The notes under the pieces are model-generated. The model ran no database searches. It was given only the letters and a program-made list of their open reading frames with translations, and had not been told where the DNA came from. The position numbers were made by a program, and so were the translations under genes. This document shows positions 26,764 through 35,347 of a stretch of 64,000 nucleotides of DNA, one piece after another. The number at the start of each line of letters is the position of its first letter. Positions within the stretch are counted from its first letter, which is position 1. Source of the DNA: Halomonas borealis (lineage in GTDB: Bacteria; Pseudomonadota; Gammaproteobacteria; Pseudomonadales; Halomonadaceae); assembly GCF_004798905.1 (NCBI RefSeq), contig NZ_SDMO01000001.1, positions 248,001 through 312,000 of the forward strand. Reading direction: 5' to 3'.

Positions 26764-27266
26764 AACTAGCCAATTAGTTCGTCACCGACTAGGCCGATCG
26801 TTGCTGGCCTAGTCATTGCCGGATGTCTCTTCAACGCTAGCTGCGTTGAAGAGACACACCCCACCCCTGATAGCACACTTTGGCTGCTACCAAAATAGCA
26901 CCAGACCAGATCTTGGGGAGAAAGGTCACCCCCTCACTGCTCGACACACCGCGACCTCACTTGCCTATTCAGCCTAGATTCAGAAAAGTCGCCCATACTA
27001 ACCACTTTCATGAAACACGGGGAAAGTGCACGCACAAAATCAAACCCTCTATTGCTAAAATATGACCTTTAACGGCCACGGCTTGACCTTGGGGTAACAC
27101 TAAGGCATTCAAGCCAGAAGAGTAGTTATTGATCACAATCTTTCTTCGGCCCCAAGTCGCCGCCTGCTCGATAAGGCAAACGATCTATAGCAAGCCGGTC
27201 AGCAATAGAGTTACTGACATGACGTCACGCCGAGACAACCATTGTCACGAAGAAGCCTCGACACTG
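26764..27266. promoter_or_regulatory. Intergenic region with TTCAG box and CueR-like promoter
   Basis: Two sites stand out. ATTCAG-CCTAG-ATTCAG at 26967-26983 has an 11-bp period and is followed by GTCGCCC. TTGACC at 27083-27088 is followed by TTGGGGTAACACTAAGG, resembling Cu+-responsive MerR promoters, though the -10 is weak. The same two sites in the same order and similar spacing recur at 40713 and 40828, so this segment may be a duplicate. No gene is seen. Confidence 0.5.
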
Positions 27267-27758
27267 GCGCCGACCCGATCAAGAACACTACAGCCGAAGC
27301 TATCCACGCCCTGATGAGGAAGGCATCCGCATCGTCATGCTAACCGGTGACAGCCAGACCACGGCCCAGGCCGTAGCGAAGGAGCTGGGAATCGACGAGA
27401 TCATCGCCGGGGTGCTGCCGGAGCAGGTCAAGGCACTGCAGGCCGAGGGGCGCTTCGTCGCCATGGGCACCGGCACCGACGTGGCCATGGCGAGCGCCGG
27501 CGTCACCCTGGTCAAGGGCGACCTGAAGGGCATCGTTCTCGCTCGCCGCCTTAGACGCGCCTCCATGCGCAATATCAAGCAGAATCAGATCTTGCCTTCG
27601 GCTACAACAGCCTGGGCGTACCCATCGCCGCCGAGGTGCTCTACCCCGCCGTCGGCCTGCTGATGTCTCCGACCATTGCCTCCGTGACAATGTCATTCAG
27701 CTCGTTCTCCGTGGTGGGCAATGCCCTGCGTTTACACGAACCGAAGATTAAACCATGA
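27267..27758 (+). pseudogene. C-terminal remnant of a copper P1B-ATPase
   Basis: Frames together spell the end of a Cu+-ATPase: [14 protein letters not shown], then [60 protein letters not shown], then [18 protein letters not shown] and [19 protein letters not shown]. The GDGxNDAP hinge region is missing; VAM lies on both sides of the gap, suggesting deletion between short repeats. Two frameshifts (about 27315 and 27590) are also present. It differs from the intact ATPase at 54078, so it is a separate lineage. Confidence 0.82.
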
Positions 27759-27991
27759 GAGTAGGCAAGCCTCCCATGACCGTTGACAAACACTGACGAA
27801 TGGATACGGCGGTCGACCTGCGGGGCCTGTAGGATGAGACGGTAAGCAACGTCGCCGAAAAAGCCTACTTTGCAACAAGCGTTTCACCTCCAGCCACCTG
27901 TAGATGCAATGAAAGGCTGGTAGGAGATCGGCCCGGGCGCTCAAAAAGCCGGGAGACAACCATTCCAGACCCGATACCCATATATAGGACT

Positions 27992-28786
27992 ATGTTAAAG
28001 ATGTTCAAACTTGCGTTAGGTGGAATCATTACCCTACTCCTCCTTGCCGTCGGAGGAATGGCGGTCATGCATAGCGGAATGTACAACGTCGCAGCAACGG
28101 ACGAGCACCTTCCGCTTGTCAAGTCAGTCCTGCATTCTACCATGCACGCCTCGGTAGAGGCCGGGGCCGAAGAGATAGAAGCTCCCGACCTAAGCAGTGA
28201 CAGCATGGTTCAAGCCGGGGCCAAAGCCTATGATGGCCTCTGTGCGGCCTGCCACCTCAAGCCCAGCCTCGAGAGCACGGTACTTCGTGCCGGTCTCAAT
28301 CCCATGCCACCGACATTCTCGGATTCCACTCATCAAGATCCTGCGCAGCAGTTTTGGGTCATCAAGAACGGCATCAAGATGACTGGCATGCCAGCCTGGG
28401 GCGTGACCCACGACGACCAGGAGTTATGGGAGATCGTGGCCTTCCTGCAGCGGTTGCCCGAACTCTCGCCGCAGGATTACCAGGACCTGGTCCGTCCTGA
28501 CAGCCCAATGGCCGATCAAGCGAAGCATGATGGCCACGACCACGACCATGGTGACACCAGCGCTATGGCTCGCTCAGCAAACGACTCTCACGAGCCGGCA
28601 GATGACGGCCACGACCATGAGCATGGTGACATGACCGCCATGAGCGAGCACAAGTCGGCTTCCTCAGGCTCCGCCTCGGCAGACGCAGAACCCGCAGCAA
28701 AACTCCAGCTGGCCGACTCGCGCCAGGATGCCTCGTCCTCGCCACAATCCACTAACGACCACTATGCGGACGGCCACACGCATTGA
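27992..28786 (+). CDS. Membrane-anchored c-type cytochrome with His-rich tail
   Basis: 264 residues. One N-terminal hydrophobic helix anchors or exports it. A single haem site CAACH lies at residues 84-88, and MPAWGV supplies a likely axial Met. From about residue 180 the protein is rich in His and Asp (HDGHDHDHGD, twice) and ends GHTH, consistent with copper binding. It could pass electrons while sensing or buffering copper; this is inference. The SD is weak. It precedes a decayed small membrane gene and DUF411. Confidence 0.8.
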   Translation: MLKMFKLALGGIITLLLLAVGGMAVMHSGMYNVAATDEHLPLVKSVLHSTMHASVEAGAEEIEAPDLSSDSMVQAGAKAYDGLCAACHLKPSLESTVLRAGLNPMPPTFSDSTHQDPAQQFWVIKNGIKMTGMPAWGVTHDDQELWEIVAFLQRLPELSPQDYQDLVRPDSPMADQAKHDGHDHDHGDTSAMARSANDSHEPADDGHDHEHGDMTAMSEHKSASSGSASADAEPAAKLQLADSRQDASSSPQSTNDHYADGHTH

Positions 28787-28894
28787 GGCCCTCTGGTTCC
28801 TCCTCCCCGCCTGCCAGGTCGACTGTGCCTAGGTTTCGGCATTGCCACCCTCATCAAATATCTGTTTACCTCCGACAAGGGAGATCGCTCATGA
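28764..28894 (+). pseudogene. Frameshifted small membrane gene before DUF411
   Basis: From the ATG at 28764, inside the cytochrome tail, the frame reads MRTATRIEALWFLLPACQV and stops. One base out of phase it continues GFGIATLIKYLFTSDKGDRS, whose stop overlaps the DUF411 start. The total (131 nt) is not a multiple of three. Position and overlap match the intact small gene at 24273-24419. Confidence 0.45.
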
Positions 28895-29331
28895 AACTCA
28901 CCATGCCTCACCTGCTGCTGGCGACCGGTCTGCTGCTGGGCGCCACCACCGCTCATGCTGCCCTGCCGGACGAGGCCACACTCTACAAGAATCCCCAGTG
29001 CGGCTGCTGCGATGGTTATGCCCGCCACCTGCAACGAACGGGTATCGACGTCACCATCGTCGATGACAAGGACTTGAGCGCGATCAAGAAGGCGGCAGGC
29101 GTCCCCTTCGGCCTCGGCGCCTGCCACACCATCATCATGGACGACTATGTGATCGAGGGGCATGTCCCCCTGGCAGCAGTAGAAGCGCTCTTCGAACAAC
29201 AACCCGACACCAATGGCATCGGGCTCGCCGGCATGCCGAGTGGCACGCCAGGCATGCCGGGGCCGCAGACGGAGCCCTATGAGGTCTACCAGTTCCGGGA
29301 CCACCAGGAGTCGCCCTTCATGACTCTATAG
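28891..29331 (+). CDS. DUF411 periplasmic metal-binding protein, second copy
   Basis: 146 residues, same length as the copy at 23836. Signal peptide ends at AHA. Motifs: YKNPQCGCCDGYARHLQ, LGACHTIIMDDYVIEGHVP and GLAGMPSGTPGMPG. Roughly two thirds of residues match the other copy by eye, so they are paralogues, not a recent duplication. An SD (AAGGGAGA) precedes the ATG. It lies between the cytochrome and the cupredoxin. Confidence 0.9.
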   Translation: MKLTMPHLLLATGLLLGATTAHAALPDEATLYKNPQCGCCDGYARHLQRTGIDVTIVDDKDLSAIKKAAGVPFGLGACHTIIMDDYVIEGHVPLAAVEALFEQQPDTNGIGLAGMPSGTPGMPGPQTEPYEVYQFRDHQESPFMTL

Positions 29332-29348
29332 CGAGACCCGCCTGATGC

Positions 29349-29382
29349 CCCGCCGGACACCTATCGAGAGACAGCCGGCGGG
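29349..29382 (+). terminator. GC-rich inverted repeat after DUF411
   Basis: CCCGCCGG (29349-29356) and CCGGCGGG (29375-29382) can pair. An alternative pairing GCCGGAC/GTCCGGC overlaps it. No U-tract follows, so termination is uncertain. Confidence 0.35.
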
Positions 29383-29514
29383 CGTCCGGCATCCTCCGTC
29401 CAGGAACGGAGTGACCTCGCTCTAGTCCCTGGCGTTCCTGTGTGGAGAAGATGCCTCGCCGCTTGGAAGATGAGGCCGGATAATCACTGGTTCATGGCTG
29501 AGACCCTTTCGGCA

Positions 29515-29530
29515 TTCAGCCCAAATTCAG
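29515..29530 (+). promoter_or_regulatory. TTCAG direct-repeat box, copy before cupredoxin
   Basis: TTCAG-CCCAAA-TTCAG, period 11 bp, ending 50 nt before the cupredoxin ATG. TATAAA-like sequence (29540) lies just downstream as a possible -10. Proposed CopR operator. Confidence 0.6.
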
Positions 29531-29580
29531 CTTGATGACTTATAAACGGACCTGTCGACTAACCCCATGGAGCTATCCAT

Positions 29581-30051
29581 ATGCGCAAGACAATCCTAGC
29601 AACGACCCTGATCCTCGCCTCTACCGCGGTCCTGGCCAGCGGCGAACATGGCAGTGAGAATCCCGCTCAGGTGGACCGCACCATCAGCTTCGAGGCCGGT
29701 GACATGTGGTTCACGCCCGGCGAACTCGCTATCGCACCGGGGAAGACGGTGAAGTTCGAGATCACCAACACCGGCAACCTCGAGCACGAGTTCGTGATCG
29801 GCGACGCCGCCGCTCAGGAGCAACACCGCGAAATGATGCGCGAGATGGCATCGGGCGGCGGCCACGACATGTCCGGTGGACATGGTGACGGCGGGCACGG
29901 CGGCGGCATGCCCTCCGTGACCATCGCCCCGGGTGAGACCGCGACACTGGTGTGGACCGCCCCGCAGGACACCGATAAGGTCGAATTCGCCTGCAATATT
30001 CCGGGCCACTACGAGTCAGGCATGAATGGAGAGATCAACTTCCAGGGATGA
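29581..30051 (+). CDS. Cupredoxin (plastocyanin/azurin-like copper protein)
   Basis: 156 residues with a signal peptide ending VLASG. The type-1 copper ligands are visible: His in NLEHEFVIG, then Cys, His and Met in FACNIPGHYESGM near the end. A His/Gly-rich insert (GGGHDMSGGHGDGGHGGGM) may add copper sites. It follows a TTCAG box and leads directly into copR, whose ATG is 4 nt past its stop. A role as periplasmic copper carrier is likely. Confidence 0.9.
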   Translation: MRKTILATTLILASTAVLASGEHGSENPAQVDRTISFEAGDMWFTPGELAIAPGKTVKFEITNTGNLEHEFVIGDAAAQEQHREMMREMASGGGHDMSGGHGDGGHGGGMPSVTIAPGETATLVWTAPQDTDKVEFACNIPGHYESGMNGEINFQG

Positions 30052-30055
30052 AAGC

Positions 30056-30721
30056 ATGAAGCTGTTGCTCGTCGAGGACGATGACCTGCTGGCCGAGAGT
30101 CTGGCAGAGACCCTGCAGGACGACGGCTACAGCGTCGATACGGCCACACGCATGCGTGTGGCCGACGCGTTGATGGCCACGGAAGACTATGCCCTCGCCA
30201 TCCTCGATATCGGCCTGCCCGACGGTTCTGGCCTGGACCTGCTGCAACGCTGGCGGGAACATGGTCATCGCTTGCCCATCCTGGCGCTGACTGCACGGGA
30301 CACCTGGGAAGACAAGGTCGTGGGGTTGCGGCGCGGAGCCGACGATTACATGACCAAGCCCTTTCACGAGGCCGAGCTGCTGGCTCGATTGCATGCCCTA
30401 CTGAGGCGACAGGCCGGGGGGCTGACCCAGTGCTTGACCGTCAATGGGGTGCAACTGGATGAGCAGACCCAGGCAGTCAGCACCGATGGCGCGACCTGGC
30501 AGTCCCTGACCGCCACCGAATTTCGGCTACTGCGCTACCTGATGCATCACCCGGATCACGTGCACTCCAAGGTGCGGCTGCTCGACCAGCTCTACACCCT
30601 GGATCAGGATGCCCCCGCCCCGAACCTGGTCGAGGTCTATATCGGCCGGCTGCGCCGCCGGCTTGGCAATCACATCATCCAGACGCGTCGCGGCCAGGGC
30701 TATGTCTTTGCTTCGCGTTGA
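30056..30721 (+). CDS. copR: OmpR/PhoB-family response regulator, CopR-like
   Basis: 221 residues. The receiver domain has the acidic pair in VEDDD, phospho-Asp51 in LAILDIGLPDGSG and Lys in MTKPF. The C-terminal winged helix closes with VEVYIGRLRRRLG...TRRGQGYVF. An in-frame ATG at 30026 lies within the cupredoxin gene; 30056 gives the usual MKLLLVEDD start. Its gene overlaps the kinase gene. TTCAG boxes with an 11-bp period near copper genes are its probable targets. The copper signal is inferred from neighbours. Confidence 0.88.
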   Translation: MKLLLVEDDDLLAESLAETLQDDGYSVDTATRMRVADALMATEDYALAILDIGLPDGSGLDLLQRWREHGHRLPILALTARDTWEDKVVGLRRGADDYMTKPFHEAELLARLHALLRRQAGGLTQCLTVNGVQLDEQTQAVSTDGATWQSLTATEFRLLRYLMHHPDHVHSKVRLLDQLYTLDQDAPAPNLVEVYIGRLRRRLGNHIIQTRRGQGYVFASR

Positions 30722-32060
30722 TCGTCGTAGCCTGCGCTTTCGCCTATCCCTATGGCTGGGTGGCGTGGCCCTGATCGCCGTCGCCATCACCTGGCTGCTG
30801 CATGGCATCCTGCTGCGCGACCTAGCTCGCGACTTCCTCGGCGATCGCCTGCGCCAGGAAGCGCACTACACGCTGCAACGGTTGCGTCAGGAACAATCCC
30901 AGGTGAAACCCTGGCTGGACTCCGCCAGCCTGACCTCGCAGATGTTTCATCATCTCTATGTGCTGCGGCTGGATGGCACGGTCAGCACCTCCCACCCCGG
31001 CTGGCTGACCAACCTTTCCCCCTACCTGGAGGGCGAAGACGATACCCTGCTCGAGGTGCAGTGGCAGGGCCGCCACCTGCTGCTCTATCGTGAGGTCTTT
31101 ACCCTGGAAGACGGCGCCGCCGGCACCTTGTTGATCGGCGAGGACTTCGCCGAGGTGGAAGCCGGCCTGGCCACCCTGCACTGGTGGGTCGGTGGCATCG
31201 CGGGCCTGGTACTGCTCCTGCTGATTACGCTCAACCTGGTCGCCGTGAATGCAGGACTGTCACCCCTGGTTCGGCTTCAGCGGCAACTCGATGAACTGCG
31301 TGCGGGGTATCGCGAGCGCCTGCAGTTGGACACGCCATCAGAACTCGATGGCCTGGTCGGTCAGCTCAACCGCTTCATGGACGAGCAGGACAAGCGACTC
31401 AAGCGCTCGCGGGACGCCGTCGCCAACCTCTCTCATGCACTAAAGACGCCCCTGGCGGCCGTCACGCAGGTGCTAAGAGGCTCTCGCCCCATCGATGGCG
31501 ATCGCCGCCTGAAGCTATTGACCCGCCTGGAGGACATGCAGGCTCAGCTTGACGCGGAGCTGCGTCGTTCACGCATCGCCGGCCCCTATGCCGGCCAGCT
31601 CACCCGCGTCCGGAAGGAGGCCGAGCAACTGATCGAGATGTTCGCCACCCTGCACCCCGACAAGCGCTTTCACCTTGATGGACTGCAGGATGGTCGGGCC
31701 ACGGTCAGCGTCGAGCGCCAGGACTTCACCGAGATGCTGGGGATCGTCCTCGACAATGCCGGGAAATGGGCGCAGCGCGACGTTCACTGTCGCCTGAGCG
31801 TGACGACGACGCTGACGCTGGTCATCGAGGATGACGGTCCCGGCGTGGCAAGGGCGGATCTCGCCCAACTGGGCCGACGCGGGCTCCGCCTCGACGAAGG
31901 GCGCCCGGGTCATGGCCTGGGGCTCTCGATCCTTCGGCAGCTGGTCGAGCAGTATGAGGGGCGCGTGACCTTCGCCGCGGCGGTCGCGGGGGGCCTGGCC
32001 GTCACCATCGTGCTGCCAACCGCCACAGCACGCGTAAATTCCTCCAGCGACTCAGGCTAG
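30702..32060 (+). CDS. copS: Sensor histidine kinase, CopS-like
   Basis: 452 residues. Two membrane helices flank a periplasmic sensor of about 130 residues. The H-box is SHALKTPLAAV with His245; the N-box is LDNAGKWAQ; the G-boxes are EDDGPGVA and GHGLGLSI. It starts within copR (20-nt overlap), so they are coupled. The H-box and N-box variants (ALKTPL, NAGKW) are those of PhoQ-type kinases. Copper or silver sensing is inferred from position. Confidence 0.88.
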   Translation: MSLLRVDRRSLRFRLSLWLGGVALIAVAITWLLHGILLRDLARDFLGDRLRQEAHYTLQRLRQEQSQVKPWLDSASLTSQMFHHLYVLRLDGTVSTSHPGWLTNLSPYLEGEDDTLLEVQWQGRHLLLYREVFTLEDGAAGTLLIGEDFAEVEAGLATLHWWVGGIAGLVLLLLITLNLVAVNAGLSPLVRLQRQLDELRAGYRERLQLDTPSELDGLVGQLNRFMDEQDKRLKRSRDAVANLSHALKTPLAAVTQVLRGSRPIDGDRRLKLLTRLEDMQAQLDAELRRSRIAGPYAGQLTRVRKEAEQLIEMFATLHPDKRFHLDGLQDGRATVSVERQDFTEMLGIVLDNAGKWAQRDVHCRLSVTTTLTLVIEDDGPGVARADLAQLGRRGLRLDEGRPGHGLGLSILRQLVEQYEGRVTFAAAVAGGLAVTIVLPTATARVNSSSDSG

Positions 32061-32066
32061 ATTCAG
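32050..32066 (+). promoter_or_regulatory. TTCAG direct-repeat box before copA
   Basis: ACTCAG-GCTAG-ATTCAG, period 11 bp, ending 50 nt before the copA ATG and overlapping the end of copS. The spacing equals that before the cupredoxin. Proposed CopR operator. Confidence 0.6.
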
Positions 32067-32116
32067 TTTACCCCGGCATGATCGATTCCTCTCACCTCAT
32101 CGCAAAGGAATCGTCC

Positions 32117-33901
32117 ATGGTCGCCGCGAAGCAATCCAGGCTTCCCCTATCACGCCGCCAGCTGCTCAAGAGTGGTGCCGCCCTGGGTCTCGGTACCGCC
32201 GCCCTGAGCCTGCGCCCAGCCTGGGCCAATCCCTGGGGCCAGGCCGCTGGCTATCCTCAGGGCGTCGAAACCGGGCCCGACCTGGCTCTGGCGATACGCC
32301 GTGACACCTTGCCCATCGCCGGCAAGACCGCCAGCCCGATCAGCATTAACGGCACCAGCCCCGGCCCGCTGATCCGCCTCAAGGAAGGCCAGGATGCCGT
32401 GCTTCGAGTCACCAATCTGCTCGAGGAACCGACCTCCATTCATTGGCACGGGATGATCCTGCCTCCCGGCATGGACGGCGTACCCGGCGTAAGCTTCGCC
32501 GGCATCGCACCCGGCGAGACCTTCACCTACCGTTTCCCGGTTCGCCAGAACGGCACCTACTGGTATCACAGCCACTCGGGGCTGCAGGAACAGCTCGGTC
32601 ATGCCGGCCCCCTGGTCATCGATGCCGCCGAGCGTGAGCCCTTTCGGTATGACCGCGAGCATGTGCTACTGCTGACCGACTGGACCTTCGAGGATCCGGC
32701 CAGTCTCTTTCGCAACCTGAAGCTCGGCGAGGGCTACTACAACTTCCAGGAGCGCACCGTCGCCGACTTCTTCGCCGACGTGGAGCAGCATGGCTTAGCC
32801 GATACCGCGACCCAACGCGCCATGTGGGCCCAGATGCGCATGAGCTCACGGGATATCGCCGACGTTACCGGTAGCACCTATACCTACCTGCTCAACGGCC
32901 ACGCCCCGAGCGATAACTGGACCGCCCTGTTCAGGCCCGGCGAGACGCTGCGACTGCGCATCATCAACGGTTCGGCGATGAGCTACTTCGACATGCGCAT
33001 CCCAGGCCTAAAGATGACGGTGGTGGCCGCCGATGGCCAACCGGTACAGCCCGTCCCGGTCGACGAGTTCCGCATCGGCGTGGCGGAAACCTATGATGTC
33101 CTGGTCACGCCAAAGGATGACAGCGCCTATTCGTTATTCGCCGAATCCATGGACCGCAGCGGCTTCGCGCTGGGCACCCTGGCGCCGCGCCTGGGCATGA
33201 CCGCCGCCGTCCCGGCGCGGCGCCAGATCGCCGACCGTGGCATGGAGGCCATGGGCGCTCATGGCGACATGGACATGGCCGGCATGAAGGGCATGGATCA
33301 TTCCAATATGCAGAGCTCGGGCCCGTCCGGCATGCAGGGCATGGACCATTCCAACATGCAGAACTCGGGCCCGTCCGGCATGCAGGACATGGCTTCCCAC
33401 GAGGCCGGTGCGATACTCCCCGTGGGCGCCGCACAACCCGGCTCTCGCTATGATCAGGCCGGTGTCGGCATCGACCCGAGCGAACGCCGCGTGCTGGTCT
33501 ATCGCGACCTCAAGGCCTTCACACCCTGGCCGGACCGGCGTCCTCCCGGTCGTGAACTGGAGCTGCACCTGACCGGCAACATGGAACGCTACATGTGGTC
33601 CTTCGACGGCAAGAAGTTCAGCGAAGTGACCGGCCCCATCCACTTCGAGAAGGATGAGCGGCTGCGCCTGATCCTGGTTAACGACACCATGATGGAACAC
33701 CCCATTCACCTGCACGGCATGTGGATGGAGCTGGAGAACGGCGCCAGCGAGCTGATTCCCCGCAAGCACACCCTGAACGTCAAGCCCGGCGAACGGGTAT
33801 CTGCCCTGATCACCGCCGATGCCGAGGGCAGCTGGGCCTTCCACTGTCACCTGCTCTATCACATGGATGCCGGCATGTTCCGGGTCGTCAAAGTCGCGTA
33901 A
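32117..33901 (+). CDS. copA: Periplasmic multicopper oxidase CopA (PcoA-type)
   Basis: 594 residues with a Tat signal (SRRQLLKSG). The copper clusters are intact: HWHG and YWYHSHSG near the N-terminus, HPIHLHGMW and FHCHLLYHMDAGMF at the end, which includes the type-1 Cys. A Met-rich insert (two units of about DHSNMQSSGPSGMQG, near residues 395-420) is typical of CopA/PcoA and binds extra Cu+. The enzyme oxidises Cu+ in the periplasm. AAAGGA precedes the ATG; copB follows after 9 nt. The last 39 codons also exist as a fragment at 25881. Confidence 0.95.
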   Translation: MVAAKQSRLPLSRRQLLKSGAALGLGTAALSLRPAWANPWGQAAGYPQGVETGPDLALAIRRDTLPIAGKTASPISINGTSPGPLIRLKEGQDAVLRVTNLLEEPTSIHWHGMILPPGMDGVPGVSFAGIAPGETFTYRFPVRQNGTYWYHSHSGLQEQLGHAGPLVIDAAEREPFRYDREHVLLLTDWTFEDPASLFRNLKLGEGYYNFQERTVADFFADVEQHGLADTATQRAMWAQMRMSSRDIADVTGSTYTYLLNGHAPSDNWTALFRPGETLRLRIINGSAMSYFDMRIPGLKMTVVAADGQPVQPVPVDEFRIGVAETYDVLVTPKDDSAYSLFAESMDRSGFALGTLAPRLGMTAAVPARRQIADRGMEAMGAHGDMDMAGMKGMDHSNMQSSGPSGMQGMDHSNMQNSGPSGMQDMASHEAGAILPVGAAQPGSRYDQAGVGIDPSERRVLVYRDLKAFTPWPDRRPPGRELELHLTGNMERYMWSFDGKKFSEVTGPIHFEKDERLRLILVNDTMMEHPIHLHGMWMELENGASELIPRKHTLNVKPGERVSALITADAEGSWAFHCHLLYHMDAGMFRVVKVA

Positions 33902-33910
33902 GGAATGTTC

Positions 33911-34681
33911 ATGAAGTCCAAGACTGTCGTTATCGGTACCGGTTCTACCCTCGCCATACTGGTGGCCGCTGGCGCTCAGGCCAGCGATGGCTACGATGCC
34001 CCGGCGAACTGGCCATCGCCGATGGCCGAACACTCACGGGGCTCGATACTCGTCGATCGCTTGGAATATGCTTCCCCCGACAAGGGCGAGGATGCCCTGG
34101 TCTGGGATTTCCAGGCCTGGTACGGCGGCGATGTCAATCGAGTCTATCTAAAGGGGGAAGGCGAGAATGTCCAGGGTGACAATGAGGATGCGGAATTCGA
34201 AAATCTCGATCTGCTCTACAGCCGTCTGATCACCGATTTCTGGGAGCTCCAGGGCGGTATCGGCTATCAGGGTGGCATCGCTTCGAACGATCACCCCGAA
34301 CGCTACTTCGGCGTCATCAATCTCCAGGGGCTCGTGCCTTATCGTTTCGAAACCGATCTCGACCTGAGGGTCAGCGAGGACGGCGATGTCTCGGCCAGCC
34401 TGGAAAGCGAATACGACCTGCGGATCACCCAGCGGACCTACCTGCAACCGCGCCTGGAAGTCGCAGCGGCAGCCGATGAGGTGCCGGAATTTGGCGTCGG
34501 TGAGGGCCTCAACTCGGTTCGCACCGGGCTTCGGTTGCGATATGAAATCACCCGAAAGTTCGCCCCCTATATCGGCGGCTACTGGGAAAAGTCCTATGGT
34601 GACACGGCTGACTTGGCCCGCGCCTCGGGGGATGCCACCGAAGATACCGGCGTCGTCGCCGGCGTGAGGATATGGTATTAA
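33911..34681 (+). CDS. copB: Outer-membrane copper resistance protein CopB
   Basis: 256 residues. Signal peptide ends at AQASD. The mature protein follows CopB: LVWDFQAWYGGDVNRVYLKGEGE, LLYSRLITDFWELQGGIGYQ, ERYFGVINLQGLVPYRFE, and a last beta strand GVRIWY ending in an aromatic residue as in outer-membrane barrels. The Met-rich N-terminal domain seen in many CopB proteins is absent. I chose the ATG at 33911, 7 nt after AAGGA; an in-frame ATG at 33905 abuts the SD. Confidence 0.92.
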   Translation: MKSKTVVIGTGSTLAILVAAGAQASDGYDAPANWPSPMAEHSRGSILVDRLEYASPDKGEDALVWDFQAWYGGDVNRVYLKGEGENVQGDNEDAEFENLDLLYSRLITDFWELQGGIGYQGGIASNDHPERYFGVINLQGLVPYRFETDLDLRVSEDGDVSASLESEYDLRITQRTYLQPRLEVAAAADEVPEFGVGEGLNSVRTGLRLRYEITRKFAPYIGGYWEKSYGDTADLARASGDATEDTGVVAGVRIWY

Positions 34682-34712
34682 CCTCATTTTGCATATCTCG
34701 ATATTTCTTCTG

Positions 34713-34737
34713 CGCCACATATTAATGTGGCGTTTTT
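34713..34737 (+). terminator. Intrinsic terminator after copB
   Basis: CGCCACAT-ATTA-ATGTGGCG followed by TTTTT, 32 nt after the copB stop. It should end the copA-copB transcript before the PPC-like relic. Confidence 0.85.
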
Positions 34738-34805
34738 ATCTATTTTTATCACATTTCAGTTTTTATTTTCATAATTACAACGTCAACCAATCAAGGAGGT
34801 GGACC

Positions 34806-35171
34806 ATGAAACGTCAACTCATTTCCACGGTGCCGCGATGTTGCGCCTGGTCTCTGCCTCATCCTTCGCCATCACTGGCGATAAGCCAAGTGGTTCTGTG
34901 ATCATTGAAAAAGGGGTGACCAACTCCCAGATCCTGAGCCCCGCCAAGCTCTATCAGGTCAATGTGGAGCAGGCCCAGATGATCCAGATCAGAAACGAAC
35001 ACCTTGCTAGCGACTCCTGCGCTTTTATCGTAATAGCAGGGGGCTGTACGATAGCTCTGGCAAGCTCGTATACAAGGATTCCAACCCACGCATTCACTTC
35101 CAGAACTCCGAGCATGTTCAGCTTAGGACCCACAACTACTGCATTCCTGGCAGCGGAACTTGTTTACTGAG
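34806..35171 (+). pseudogene. Frameshifted paralogue of the PPC-like secreted protein
   Basis: An AAGGAGG precedes the ATG, as in the intact paralogue at 26350. After MKRQLISTV the frame slips by one; the correct frame reads ASSFAITGDKPSGSVIIEKGV and IRNEHLASDSCA (compare SSEHLASDSSA). A second slip near 35040 precedes LYDSSGKLVYKDSNPRIHF. Two frameshifts make it inactive. Confidence 0.78.
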
Positions 35172-35347
35172 CCGTAGGGCTGCAAGGACCTCGTAGAGAA
35201 TGGTTGAGCCCGCCCGCCAGGATGTTATGAACCTCTGTTAAGCCCTGTCGAGCCGAATCCGGTAGCTCAGGTCTCCTGTCACTATGGTGAGCCACTGATC
35301 CGGATATGGCGGACTGCCAAGAATGATCTCTTTTGCTTAGGTCTAAG

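Noticed and set aside
33134-34033. 299-codon frame opposite copA
   Set aside because: Antisense shadow with repeated HALHAG patterns caused by the Met-rich repeat of CopA.
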